DNA from: Adineta ricciae
Taxonomy: Eukaryota > Rotifera > Eurotatoria > Adinetida > Adinetidae
Assembly (NCBI GenBank): GCA_905250025.1
Contig: CAJNOJ010000008.1
Coordinates: 372,001 to 436,000, forward strand
Length of the DNA: 64,000 nucleotides
Direction of reading: 5' to 3'
This document shows positions 35,949 to 48,800 of the stretch, one piece after another; the first letter of the stretch is position 1, and the number at the start of each line of letters is the position of its first letter. Under the pieces are notes generated by a model. That model was given only the letters and a program-made list of their open reading frames with translations, did no database searches and was not told the DNA's origin. Both the position numbers and the translations under genes were made by a program.

Positions 35949-38900
35949 CTATGCCAATGTTACACGGAATGTTCGAATTTGCATGGGATTTAAAACGATA
36001 TTCACATCTTTGATAGAGATTTTTTCTAGAAGAGGAAAAAGACGATAGTGAAAAGTCAACGAAGGATATTTGAAACTTACTGGGCTTTCTCATCTTCGAT
36101 GATTCACCTTCTTTAGTTATCCATTCTAATCGTTCCATATCAGCTAATGCTAAATTACCTGCTAAAGTTAATTCAACAATATCAGTAATAGTGCCTTGTG
36201 TTTGGAATAGTTGTTGTAAATCAAATGTAACTGCATTTGAATACGTATCATCTTCATTCACTTCAAAGTAGTGTTCAACACGAATTAAATATTGTTTGGC
36301 ATCGAGTTGATCGAATGTCAACAAATGAATATTCAATGGAAGGTCCTTTGTTAGAGCAGACCATGTTTGACGATACGTAGCAGAGTAATCAGCGTAGGAT
36401 AAATGCGGTAAAGCATAGGTTGCTAGTGGACGCATGTATAAGTTCTGAGATTGAAATCGATGATAGAGAGCACTTGATTGAGGCTTGTCGACGATGAGAA
36501 AATGTTTACCACGAACAACAAGACCTTGTCCGAAAGCAGTTTCATTTAAGGGCTCGCCAACACCGAGTGCATCATCAAAAAGCGTACGTCTGTGTACCAT
36601 CAGTTCGAGTGAACCATCGCGGACGCTGCTACCACCTTCGGATCGATCTACGGACAAGAAAACATATGAAATAGAGAATCTTTTGTGATTTCTATCGTAC
36701 CAGTGAGTACGGTTAATTGTCGATTAGATTCTTTAATCCAAATACGACTATTGACTGGATAGTAGTTTCCGCTGACTGCTTCGACTTTTGTGTAATTCCA
36801 CGTGGGACGATAATCTCGTATACGTTCGAGAACTTCACGTCCATTAGCATCTGTATAAAATTTCGCTCCACTTTGAATGTCTGTATCGTAACGAAGAATA
36901 ATTTCTTTGCCAATATCGTCTGCGATTGGTATCGGTCCAACTGTCCATTGAACTTCAACTGCTTTTGAATCGTCATACAGAGTAATTTCTTGACTGGCCC
37001 ATTCGTTGAAGACAATCACAGCTGTTTGAATAGTTTCACCTTTAATACATGTTCTAACAAATATCGGTGATCATCATGTTTTCTCAGTGTATCAAAAAGA
37101 ATCGACTTACATCGAACGATTGCAACTGACTTGCTGCGGATCTGATGAAATCGGTCGAAATATGTACGCACCAGATGCTTGAAATTCTGATTGAGAGTTA
37201 TTACCCGGTGCACCTAATTTGTCGATGTTAGTTATACATCTCATACGAGAATTAAACTCACTTGAATACCAATAGACTCCTTGACTTGTAAATGGAACAG
37301 CAATATTCTTTTTCAAGTTTGTGATTTTCAGTAGATTTCCATTATTATCGAATTCAACTCGAAGATACTACAAACGTATAACAGATTGAAACCTAATTAG
37401 ATATATATTTGATTATATTCCTGTTACTTCGTTTTCTAGGACACATTGATCATTCTCACTAATCGAAACGTCAGTCTGTTCATCAATTTCACCGGCTAGA
37501 AAAAAAATCATACTTTTTTGTTTATGATGCTCAATTCCATTTTTTAATATTTACTTTTGACTTCAAAATAATATGTATTGAAACCAAGAGCTGGTAAGAG
37601 AACCTTAAAGACAAGTTGATTGGTAGCGAAACTCTTTCGACCGGGAATTTTCTTTGTTGGTTCAGATATTGGAATGAACTATCGAAAGCACATTCAAAAA
37701 CATAAGAAATCATCTGAAATGGATCATACGTCAGCTAAAACTGCGTGTCCGGTTGCGTCACGGACGGAATATTTTTTTGTCACAGGTACTCGAACATGAC
37801 GAGTAATCGTGTGTACAGTTGGATTCCACAGTGTTAATGTGAACTATCATAGGTAAATAAAAGAAATTCAGAAAGAAAGTCTTTTATTGCACCTACTTGA
37901 TCTTGTCCTTCGATCGGTAAACATTCGCTAATGTTTGTTAACTGACAAAGAAATTGGGGTGCTTTTGGTGGTATTGTCGCATTCTTTGATAACAATTTTA
38001 TATAAGCAGCATTGATCACATCCTAAAAAGTTACAAAAAATGTTCGTTGCTTATAGATTTTGGTTTGATTTCAATATACCACTGCTGCATCAACACCCTC
38101 CGCTAGACGTTGGGCATAATCTTCGGCAACATGTTGTTTTTCCGTTCCACTTACTCCATCGTGATGTTGAACAATACCCATTGCTTCGCCTAGAATAAGA
38201 TCGGTATGGTTCGATATGTTTTCTCTCTCTCTCAAAGGAAACTGTCTTACTCAACGGAAACGTTTTATTGCGTAAATTAGTGTTGGCAAATGCATTCAAC
38301 TGTCTAGTTGCTTGTAAAACATTGTTTGTGCGACGTTCATAACCTTTCAATGCTGCTCGTGATGTAAAGTAGCCAGTCCAAAAGCCATGTGGATGATGTG
38401 AATACGGAAAGAAGTCATCTGTTTTCGATGTCCAAAGACGATCAGCTTTATTCAGAGCATACAGATAACATGATGGGGTCGAATAGAACACATTCACGTC
38501 GCTACCATTGGCTTGCTAAATATATTTTCTTGGTTGAAACAGAATAATCGAATCGAGCGACTCAATACCTGTGCATTGACGTATTTGATAAGTTTATCCA
38601 TATTTTTAAACCATTCATTAGCATTTTCGTATTGAAAATCACTACCCATAGTCATAATGATATGATTTGTTGCAAAGCCATATGCCTAAAAGATGCTTTG
38701 ATGATTTATTTCTTAATTGTAAAAATAGCCCACGAACCTCGTTATGTGCAGTATCGATAAATGCTTTAACTCGCTGTGGAACGTTATAATCATGTAAACG
38801 AGGATCATCCTAAGAAAGTATATTCATGTCGGGGATGAAACCAAACAAGAGCAACTCACCATGATTGGTTCATCATCGCAAAATAGATCGAAACAAAAGG

Positions 38901-39887
38901 AACTGGGAGGACTATACTGATTTGGTAAAACACCGGTTAATAGCCAAGCTTGACGGTCTACATATACATGTAACATCTTTTCATCGAGTTCTCTGATATT
39001 TCACTCAATCTTTACCTAGATTCGCACTAGCTTTCCAGAGCATTTCCATGGTCTTTGTTTTATTACGTTGATTGTAATCTTCGTAATCCGAACGACCAAA
39101 AAACAGACCATCAAAACCCATCTATGTTAATTATCAAAACTGGTATTTCAGTCAAATGATCTAAGAAAAATCGAAAACCTGTGCAAAAAGAGATGCTTGC
39201 TCCCTGGAGTGCCCGAAAGGATCGATCTGCCAACCGATCTTTGGTCGTCCGCATTCACCGAATTGATCACGTAAAAATTCCGCTCCCAACGCATGTTGAT
39301 CAATGATTGAATTATAGTGCGTCGACGCTTCATCATTCATACACCACCCACCAGAGATGAATTCCAAACGGCCTGTAGAAAATCAATGCATAACTCTTTG
39401 AACTTTAGCGAAATATTCTACCTTCACTAACGAATTTCTTCACTTTATCATGTATTTCATCCGTTTGCTGATTCCACCAGCGCCAGAAAAAGGCCATTTC
39501 AACGTAGATAAAACGGCGATCAGGATTATCTTCCAATGCATGCACCAACGAATCGAGAACATATTGAACTCCAGCATGTTGAATATTATTTCGAGCTGAA
39601 TAAAATCGAATTTATCCTACAAGAAACTTTAGTATACTCTCATCTACCTCCATAATAATACTGATCAACGGTTTTCAACCATCCAACATCGTCGTGCGTA
39701 TGTGCAACTATATGAACATTGAGTTTCTTCGGATCACCAAGATTGCATGCCTAGGCAGAAGACTGTATTAAATATCAAGAATATCAATCAATCTTACAGC
39801 ATAACCACAACCATTTGATGATTTGATAGGTACTGCAATGCAGAGCGCTATTGAAAAGGATAGAAATGCGATGAACGAAATGTACAT
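35949..39887 (-). CDS. MAN2B1: Lysosomal alpha-mannosidase, GH38 (copy B)
   Basis: Follows copy A exon for exon. [34 protein letters not shown] and QHHDG motifs are unchanged. The C-terminus reads MNPMQIRTF-like (a Lys to Asn change brings it closer to the family NPMQIRTF form). The intron after the KTFPLS exon carries a CT-rich insertion. Because the splice sites are intact, the enzyme should be complete. Confidence 0.93.
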
Positions 39888-40346
39888 TGTACAAAAATCA
39901 CAAACTAGAATTGAAAAGAGCAGATTGAACTGAATGAATGTCGGCTATGAACACGAACTTACCCACTTGTGATTGGTAAAGAATGATGTTGAAAGAAACT
40001 GTACCGGGACAGTCTTTATCACAGTTTAATGATAATAAAAGAAATAAATCTATAAATTAACAGTCAAACGATTATTTGATAAAACATTACACATGAGATC
40101 AAGTACATTTTCACTATTTCAACATGAATAGATAAGAAAAGTAGAAGTATATAAATATATTTAAAAAGTAACGAAAGATAAATGCGAGTTTATCAGAAAT
40201 GCTTATGATAAAGGGTCATGGTCAAAAATAGCATTATATGACACACCTTGTTCAGTGCAACGAAAGATATCACGTGAAAATATTCTAAAAAAGTGCAGAC
40301 CCAACGAAGTGTATCCGTGTAAACAAGCGCAGGTGATACCAGTGCT
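39888..40346. other. Spacer between mannosidase start and JTB stop (copy B)
   Basis: Counterpart of 22758-23217, about 460 bases, no gene seen. Confidence 0.4.
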
Positions 40347-40838
40347 TCACTCGTCGCTAATATCAATCTGTCGTTTGATTCTCTCAATCATTTGTTTATC
40401 TAAAGTCTTTTGTCTCCAATAAACACTAATAACCGATAGTAAACTTAGGCAAAACATCACACCTTCAAAGTACCAGAAGCGTTCCTTTTGAATATAGATT
40501 GGTACTGGACATGCGCGATAGACTTTAATGTTCGACTGTGGACAAAAAACTGATTCGCGAAAGCCTGTCGGTGAACAACCCATAGCTTTCGAACGCATGT
40601 TAAACGCTGAACACTTTGTACAGGAATCAACAACATCAACTGTCTCTGTAAGATAACATGGATATCTCTGTTGATCATCGGTTGTAGACATGTTTGCCGG
40701 TGTTGATGAGTGCATCGATGACATTTTCGTCATGATAAACATTGATTGTAAACGCGCTATGAAGACGATGCTTACTGTCAGGAATAAAGTAGCGGTAGCA
40801 CAAATAATAAAACGACGACGAGTTAAATAATCAATCAT
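40347..40838 (-). CDS. JTB: JTB family membrane protein (copy B)
   Basis: 163 aa, same length as copy A, with conserved Cys residues and basic tail. Changes include His to Gln in the signal-anchor flank, Ser to Pro and His-Lys to Gln-Arg in the extracellular part, and Leu-Met-Phe-Ser to Val-Met-Phe-Cys in the membrane segment. A two-base difference just upstream of the ATG breaks the upstream in-frame extension seen in copy A, which supports this start. Confidence 0.92.
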   Translation of the reverse strand: MIDYLTRRRFIICATATLFLTVSIVFIARLQSMFIMTKMSSMHSSTPANMSTTDDQQRYPCYLTETVDVVDSCTKCSAFNMRSKAMGCSPTGFRESVFCPQSNIKVYRACPVPIYIQKERFWYFEGVMFCLSLLSVISVYWRQKTLDKQMIERIKRQIDISDE

Positions 40839-41353
40839 GAGTAGTTGTATCTAAAAATAGGATGCAATTTTACAATGTGACTCATTATCTACAATGGAAC
40901 CGAGTGAAAGAGTCCAAAATACGCACCTGAGATGTTTGCCTTGTTGTCTTCTTTGCAATCAATCTTGTCAAGTATGATGTTCAGGGATGCTTTTGTAAAT
41001 AAAAAACAATCATGATACCGTTTCGCTTGATTAGCGTAGCCAACAAAAGGTACATATATATATTTTAACATTTATTCACCGTGGTGCAACCGCTATCCAA
41101 TCACTTCATCACCAGTGACATCTGGCAAATGAAAAAGAAACAAATTGAAATTTATTCGTAAAAACTGATTGAACTCTTTCTGTTTGAGTTTTTATCTAAA
41201 ATTTTAGCTAGGCCTAGGATAACTATCAATCAAACCAATCGTCACAAAGAACTAGATGTTCACACACACACACATCTAATTGTGTTTATTATTTTTAATT
41301 CTTTCTTCCAATAACTGGTGACATAGATATTCTTATCTATTGATTAGTGTATC
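40839..41353. promoter_or_regulatory. Divergent region between JTB and PABPN1 (copy B)
   Basis: Counterpart of 23710-24225. It includes the (CA)n run at 41261-41274. No gene seen. Confidence 0.4.
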
Positions 41354-42323
41354 ATGGAATCCGCAGCACAGAACGGTAATACTGATAAGGAAATATCTTC
41401 AAAAACTAATGCTATTCTTAGTTCAGATGATCAACAAAATGTATCCGATTTGCTTTTGGATACATCCGAAATGGGCGACGAAGCAGATTTGGAATCCATG
41501 CGTAAACGAATACGAGAAATGGAGGAAGAAGCAGAAAAACTGAAACAAATGCAACTGGAAGTTGAAAAGCAAATGCAATTGCCCAGTACGCCTGGTACAC
41601 GTAAGTTTCTTTTCTACTTACATATACAGTAATCTAGGTTTTATCTTTTCGATTAGCTCCATTTCCAACCATCGAAGAAAAAATGGAAGCAGATTTACGA
41701 TCGGTCTATGTGGGAAATGTATGTTGATAAGAGAAGACTCAACTAGTTTCGTATCGTCCGTTTTCAATTTAGGTGGATTATTCGGCAACAGCACAAGAAC
41801 TTGAAAATCATTTTCATGGCTGTGGTTCAATTCACAGAGTGACGATATTATGTGATAAATTTACTGGTCAACCGAAAGGGTATGAAAAGGCGTGCGTATA
41901 TCCGATTTTCTTTATTCTTTTTCTTCTAGTTTTGCCTATGTTGAATTCTCTGACAAAGATTCTGTACAGACTGCTCTTGCACTTGACGATTCTCTCTTCA
42001 AAGGACGTCAGATTAAAGTAAGAAGACCAAAATAATTCTATTTTAATAGGAAGAAGAGTATTTCAGGTAACTGAAAAACGAACAAATCGTCCTGGTGTAT
42101 CATCTACAGATCGACCACCTCGTGGTGGACTTCGTGGTTTTGGGCGTGGCCGATTTCCTCGCGGTGGCGCCTATATGCCTTACATATCTGCTCCATATCG
42201 TGGCCGAGGCGCTCGACCATTCTTCCGGTATTCTAATCACTCGTGATGGAATCTTGGATACCATCTTTGTTTTGTACTTTTAGGGGACGCGGTCGATCGA
42301 GTTATTTCTTTGCGCCCTATTAA
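41354..42323 (+). CDS. PABPN1: PABPN1, nuclear poly(A)-binding protein
   Basis: Six exons (41354-41600, 41657-41718, 41773-41879, 41930-42017, 42067-42227, 42284-42323) give 234 aa. An acidic start is followed by a coiled coil at about 47-75 ([18 protein letters not shown]), the helix that activates poly(A) polymerase. A single RRM at about 97-172 has RNP2 (SVYVGNVDY) and RNP1 (KGFAYVEF). The C-terminus is Arg/Gly-rich ([29 protein letters not shown]), the usual site of arginine methylation and nuclear import. The protein controls poly(A) tail length on nascent mRNA. The mammalian N-terminal poly-Ala stretch is absent, as in other invertebrates. This is the only complete copy in the window. 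Confidence 0.95.
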
Positions 42324-43460
42324 ATCAAAAGAAACTATGGTCAATGTCAAATAAACCGGTTTTGTCTTCTGATCTGTTTTCATTCGTACGAAATGAACTA
42401 CTTTGGTATGCTTGTATCTGTACACCTGTTTCGTTCGGTGAGAGGTTACCTGAAGCTCTATGTCATGTTTCTCTCTCTCTCTCTTTCTACTTCCTCCACA
42501 TACACGTACTTGTAGCGTTTTTCTCTTCTGTACTCATTATTTGCTGTTTTTTCGTTATTGTGACAGGAACAAGAAATTTAATTTGATTTATCATCTTTCA
42601 TGATGAATTCATAAGATAAAAACAAAGAAACCAACGAATCTTTCTTTCTATTTCACACGAAAAACGGAAATGTACGGCACTACGAGTGCATCGATTCGAT
42701 CAATGATAATATCATCATCTGAAAGCAAATATTTAGTATAGTATACGAATGTTATCTACTTCCTTGAACAATCTGACGCGATTTGTTTATTTTTATTTTC
42801 TGTCGAATAATATTTTTTTGATGTATCTCTGCATTTGGATACATGATATATAAAATCGATAGATTCGATTATCATCATTTCCAAAGGGCGTTTCTTTTGT
42901 GAAAACTTGGTTGAGAACGACAGTCGCTGTCTCGATTGTGACAGCTAATCGTCAAATGACGAATACACGCACGATTGGTTAAAATTTAAGTTGGAAACCA
43001 AGTTAAAATACATGAGATATGGATCAAATGACATGCGTTATTAATCGCTTGATTGTATTCAACGCGTGACCAAGAAAATATTTGAGTGAGAAATCAAGCG
43101 AAGCTTCGAGCTTTAAGTATCATGATTTTACAAACATTGTATCTGTATGAATGCAAAGTTTGCCTAGAGAAAATAACGGTGAATATATAAATCGAAAAAT
43201 TAGATTGAGTAAAGAATGAAATTTCGTTTGAATGATACGAAGTTGACTAACGTTTCGATACATCCTTCCTGGCAGTATTTTTTATCGAATGAGTAATATG
43301 TGACGTCCTTTTAAAGTATATCATGCTTTTCTCGCTTTTTCCCTCCTCTCTCTTTTTGCGTTCTGGTGAGAAGTGAAATATATATATATAATTATACTGC
43401 AGAATAGCTTTTTTTACGCGTCTGCCTGTCTGTCTAGCTTTAAATACAGCGCTTTCCAAT
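42324..43460. other. Spacer between PABPN1 and MGLL-like gene
   Basis: 1.1 kb without a supported gene: PABPN1 3' UTR, then AT-rich sequence, then the MGLL-like upstream region with a short (TA)n run at about 43378-43390. No regulatory motif assigned. Confidence 0.4.
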
Positions 43461-44321
43461 ATGGGAGAATTCGAATTGATTTCGTGCGATGGGCTTCGAC
43501 TTTCAGGTTACGATTGGTCTCCAGAGCACCATCAATCAGCACCAATTGCGGTCGTTATACTTCTACACGGTCTAGCCGAACATAGTGGCCGGTACGAACA
43601 CGTAGCACAGTTTTATAATGAAAACAATATTGCTGTCGTTACAATGGATCTTCGAGGACACGGTCTAAGTGAAGGAGCGCATGTATATATTCCAACAAGT
43701 GAATCGATGTTCGAAGACATTGATTTATTGGTCCGAGAAGCGCGAGTTCGATATCCATCATGTCCCGCTATTCTTTATGGACATTCGATGGGTGGAAATT
43801 TAGCATTGTCTTATACACTCAGTCGCTATTCCGATCCAGATGTCAAATGTCCGTATCAAGCTGTACTTGTCTCGAGCCCGTGGATACGTTTAGCACGGAA
43901 ACTTCAACCACCACGTCCCATCAATGCCTTAATTCGAACTGTAGGACGATTGAATCCATCATTAAAAGTTCCACTTCGATTCGATCCACGAATTATCACA
44001 CGTGATGAAAGTGTTGCAAATGCCTATCACGAAGATCCTTTGATTCGTCGATCAGCGACCTTATCACTTGCGCATCAAATCGGCGGTATGGCTACGATGC
44101 TTGACCGAACAGCTTGTACGTTTCATATTCCCGTTTTGATCCAACATGGTACTGCAGATAATCTAACGAGTCACAATGCCAGTTCAAGATTTGCTAATCG
44201 AGGAACAAATATACAATTTAAAAGCTGGCCGGATTGTTATCATGAATTGCACAATGAACCTGAAAGAGAAGAAATCTTTGATTTTACATTAAATTGGATT
44301 TATGATATTGTGTTATCTTAA
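43461..44321 (+). CDS. Monoacylglycerol lipase-like serine hydrolase
   Basis: An intronless 286-aa frame starting MGEFELISCDGLRLSGYDW. It is an alpha/beta hydrolase of the monoglyceride lipase / Hydrolase_4 group. The oxyanion HG is at 36-37, the nucleophile is Ser109 in GHSMGG, the acid is Asp233 in HGTADNLTS, and the catalytic histidine is His261 in CYHELHNE. DLRGHGLSEG at 63-72 is the other family signature. The helical cap lies at about 140-210. It should hydrolyse monoacylglycerols or related esters in the cytosol or at membranes. Vertebrate MGLL is of similar size but has introns; the lack of introns here, among intron-dense neighbours, raises the possibility of retroposition or horizontal acquisition. 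Exact substrate unknown. Confidence 0.88.
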   Translation: MGEFELISCDGLRLSGYDWSPEHHQSAPIAVVILLHGLAEHSGRYEHVAQFYNENNIAVVTMDLRGHGLSEGAHVYIPTSESMFEDIDLLVREARVRYPSCPAILYGHSMGGNLALSYTLSRYSDPDVKCPYQAVLVSSPWIRLARKLQPPRPINALIRTVGRLNPSLKVPLRFDPRIITRDESVANAYHEDPLIRRSATLSLAHQIGGMATMLDRTACTFHIPVLIQHGTADNLTSHNASSRFANRGTNIQFKSWPDCYHELHNEPEREEIFDFTLNWIYDIVLS

Positions 44322-45873
44322 ACGATTTGCTTTAATTACTTCTTTCCTGGAGAAAAGAAAAACGTTTGTTCTCTTATTGAGTCCTGGTGATTTAAAAAAT
44401 TGACTTTTTGTTTCGTGTATTGACAAAAGGAGAAGAAGCAATCACTTCTTCTTCTTCTACCACACTATTCTTTCGTTTTTTTTACGAATAGCTCGCTGGA
44501 TTCTAGCTAAAGATTAGTATATTCGCCTATTGATTCTTAGGTTAGCTCTTCTATACTCCGGAGTTTCCAAATAAGACGCTTGAATTGAACAAATACATTG
44601 TCTATGATAAGAGACCATTGTTTATCTTTACCGGATTAAATCTATCTAAACAATCATCCATGGGTAGAATGGTATTGATATACGTATGATAAAAAAACGT
44701 CTTGATTTCTAATGGTTTCAGATAATGGATCATGTGTAGAACTTCTGTTCAGGGCTATCATTCATCAAGTACAAGATGTATTACAAATATCCTTGCTTGA
44801 TGTACATTTAGAGGAATGAAAAAAACAGAATAGACGGGTATGTATATACATAACAGATATGTCTATACGTGGGAACAAAACAAAAATCGAGCATATCTCA
44901 TATGGTTTTAGTTTTAGGGAGATAATCTCGAGCTCGACATAGAGAGAAGCAGGATATACAAATAAATCATCTTTCCAACTGTGTAAAAATATCCACAAAG
45001 ACAAAAGCAGAACATGCTGATGAACAATAATGTGTGTGTATACATGCCAAGTCAAGATGTTTATTCAATGTTGATAAAGAGAAGGAAGAGCACGAGATTC
45101 TTGACAACGTTATTCAACAAGATAGAGAAAGAAGTAATAACAATAGAAGATAATCTAACAAGGCGACTGACATGTCGTATTCAAAGTTGACTTGTTGGAG
45201 AAAGAATTGTTTGATGCTATCAAAACACTTGGTAATTGTATCGATCTACATGCACATACGTTTTTAACAGTACCCACTGTTTATTTACCTAGTTAAATTT
45301 AAGTTAACTTTGTTGAGTAATCGAATATCTGTTGATTATTCTAATTAATATTTAATGCCTAATTATGACCTTGTTCTTTTATCAATCGTCATTTCTTCAG
45401 ACAGTAAAACTTGACATGAATATTGTGTCTGGCTTTGTCTAGCTAAATATCAGCAATCTTTCATCTTTCCCTTCTCATTGACATCGGCCACCTTCGTCTA
45501 TGACAAGAAAGAAACTATCCTGCTTGCCTTTTGTTTTCTTATTAAGTTTTGTAATAACCAAAAAGAGATAATAGACCAGAGAAGATCTTATTTAAAAAAA
45601 TGCCAGATAGAGCAGAGAAAAGGACAAGAAGAAAATACAGGAGGTAGTTGTATGAAGTATCTATAGAATCGTAGTAATCCGGAACAGAGGGAAGAACGAT
45701 TAAACATCATTTTTTGCTTGTCGAACGACATATGCATGTTTACTATAAAAGAGAAAAAAAGAGAGGCAGACCTTATGGATAACATTAGAAGCGAATCGAT
45801 TTTTTTGACAAATAGAAAGAATACAACTTTCTGTCTTTTTTACTGTCTAATTTTAGAACGAAAGAAGGAAAAA
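44322..45873. other. Spacer of about 1.55 kb
   Basis: AT-rich, with no frame longer than about 95 codons that looks coding. The right end (from about 45700) is purine-rich and probably 5' leader of the following gene. Confidence 0.4.
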
Positions 45874-48800
45874 ATGACTACAACACCCCAAGAATTTCTC
45901 CAGTTTGCGAAAGATATGGGTTTAGATTATCAAAAATCTCTTCTGCAGACATCATCATCATCGGTCTCGAATGACGGTTATTCATTGACTGGTCTCTCAG
46001 TGCTCAACAATCTATGCCATCTGATCGAGCAGATTCACAGTTTGAAAGCTGAAAATAACCATTTGCGTGCTCACTTGGATTTAGTTAATCATGTCGAAAA
46101 ATTCTTGTACAAGAACGGAGGTGATTCCAAACTTAATCATCAAAACAACAAAAAATATCTTCATTCAGCGATACCGATACACCATGGTGATGGAATCGGT
46201 GATGAAGAGAAAAGTTTTACACTATCACCTTCCAATTCATTAAAAATTAAAAAACGTGGCTCGCCAACATTGTCGATCAGCAGCCGAGAGCGACAAGGTA
46301 AATGATTCATCGAATACACTCGATTAAGACTTTTGTGATATTAAGCGAACCAATAATATGCCTTCTTGATTGACAGGAACAGACGTTTACTATTTCATCA
46401 ACTGATTCTCCACGAAGGTTTCTGTTAAGTTTTCTTTTTCTTCCAGGAACGGACTTTCTCAATACTCATGAAGATTCACCATCATTGACACATGTTGATC
46501 ACGATCAACCTGAAGCCACCGAGACGACACCGAATTGGAATAATTGGAATAAACTTCGTCATGCGTTAAGTTTCTCTCGTCGCCGAAAACACCGTTCACC
46601 TATGAGTCCTATTCTGCCGCACACAGAACGAACGATTCCTGCGATAAGTATATCATTTGAAAGTGACGATGATCGTTTAAATGATCCTAAGCATCGACGG
46701 AAGAAAACTCAGCCGATTCGAACAGCGAACAATAATCGACGAGAGCTCAATAACGATGATTCGGAAGATGAGGAATTGGTCGAATTTCGACGACAAGGAA
46801 TCTCTCCTGCATCGACCTCCTCCTATCTACCTATCAGTTCAACAATGATGGATGATGATAACTCCTTCTCACGCAAACCATCGAAAATAGGTATAGGAAA
46901 TGATCTTGTGCTGATTTTCTGTAATCTTTCTAAATCATTTCCGTCGATGTATGTGTTAAGTAAAGTCCATCCCAACAAAATCAGACATGTCATTCGAAAG
47001 TTTCCCATATCGGTCGTATCATTAATGTTGTCTATCCAATCAGCAAATATCATCTGAATAGTATTGATGTTTTCTAATAATGACAGTATAGTAAACATGA
47101 TGATTAATAGCTTGAACGAGATACATGTCTAGTTAAAAACTCATTGCAGTTGTTTTCTTTTCAGCTCATTATCGTCATAAATTATATTCAAAACTTCATA
47201 CAGTTAAAAAACAATTCAGCGATCAAAACTCCATGTTACGTCCATTGACGAGTGCACATAGTTCGACGTTCGATGATATCGGTACATTCGACCTATCTAA
47301 AAACATTTGCTTTCAAATTTATGCGTAGGTTCGGGACTGAATCATGCTTTGCTATCAAGTCAATTAGCATCAGCAATGACGAAATCCTATCAACAGAAAA
47401 TGCGTGAATGGCAGAGTTTACAGAAGAGTAACTTTTTAGTCAATTATCGTCGACAATCTATTATCAATAAAAACGATATCAATAATTTTTCACGAAAGCC
47501 ATCGGTTGCCTCTCTTGTCAACGATCCGCATGTACCCGCCATTGAGATATCAAATGCCGAAATGGAAAACAATGTCGTGCCACTTAGTCCCATACTGTCG
47601 CCCAATCAACGCTCTTTGATTCTTCACCAGTGGCGTGAAATCATGTGTGAAGAAATTTGTTTACGAGAATACCACGAATATCTAGAACGAAAAATGCAAG
47701 AATTAAAGGAACTTGAAGAGAACTTAAAAAGTTTGAAAACCAATATTTTCTGTACAACTAAGCAAAAGCTGACCCTCAAACATCGCTCAATGTCAAGTAT
47801 TGAACAGCTCGATCAAGATATTTTAGATCAAAATCGACGAACCGATTTGCCACAACGTTGTCGATCGTTGCAGTCGCTAGTAACAGTACCAGCCTCATGG
47901 ATCTTAGCAGTACAGAGCGCAGCCTATTCGGATATCCTGGATGGAACGTCGAAGAGAACTACCGAACGAGCGATAATATTCAATAAGAATTTCTTCAACC
48001 AATTAAAGCATTTCAAGGATGAACGACAGCATTTCCAGCAAGATACATTGAAAAAGTTTCAAGAATTAAGACATTCGAAGTAAATTTATTCATACGAAGA
48101 ATATCATCCAAATAATCCCTAGACTAGATCCTTGTGGAACGAAATTAATTGAGTTTATAAGCGCTGTTAATTCCTGAGCGATATTTGTTTGTGACGACCT
48201 CTTTGTTTTTCTAATTTAGAACAAACAGTTCACCTGATGAACACTCGAAATCGAATCGAGCACGTACAAAAGTGATACTTACTCGCGCATGTCTACGCAA
48301 ATTCTCCTATACATCAACGAATGAATTTCCTCAATCATTTCTCTCAAATCCAATGATTCCATTACAAACAACGATCTCAAAATTGGAAACATCGTCGTTC
48401 ATCGATCTTCTTTCCTCGCCGACGAATCATGAACAAGACGCCAATTTTTCCTCAACAACGACGTTGAACAAACGATCGAAACGCGCACGTTTTGACTTCA
48501 AGAGAACCTTGCAGCGAAGTAAAAGTATGTGTATGACGCAATTCAATTCTTGGTTTCAACGTCGTCGACAACAGCATCTATCCGAGTCTCGAAGGAAATC
48601 TGCTGTTGATCCAAAAACGAACAAAGACTCCAAAATATCTCCGTGTTCAACACCAAAATTCCTGGGTTCGCCGCGATTAGCCCGTATTCATCAACGTATT
48701 TTCAAACAGCACCCGTCGCCGGTTGAACCTCTAATAGAATCACCTTCATTCTCTTCGCCATTATTGGATGACTCCGACGAACAATTTCAAAAGATCGAAC

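Larger units (their letters stand above)
24318..41444. repeat. 17.1 kb direct repeat, copy B
   Basis: Matches 7208-24316 throughout; the offset drifts from 17110 to 17130 and back to 17128 through small indels, mostly in introns, spacers and codon repeats. All reading frames present in copy A that I checked are intact here. Unlike copy A, it runs uninterrupted into a complete PABPN1 gene. Confidence 0.95.

Noticed and set aside
7208-41444. The block as a real recent tandem duplication of seven genes
   Set aside because: The N exactly at the joint, identical outer ends and allele-like divergence favour an assembly cause, though reads are needed to settle it.
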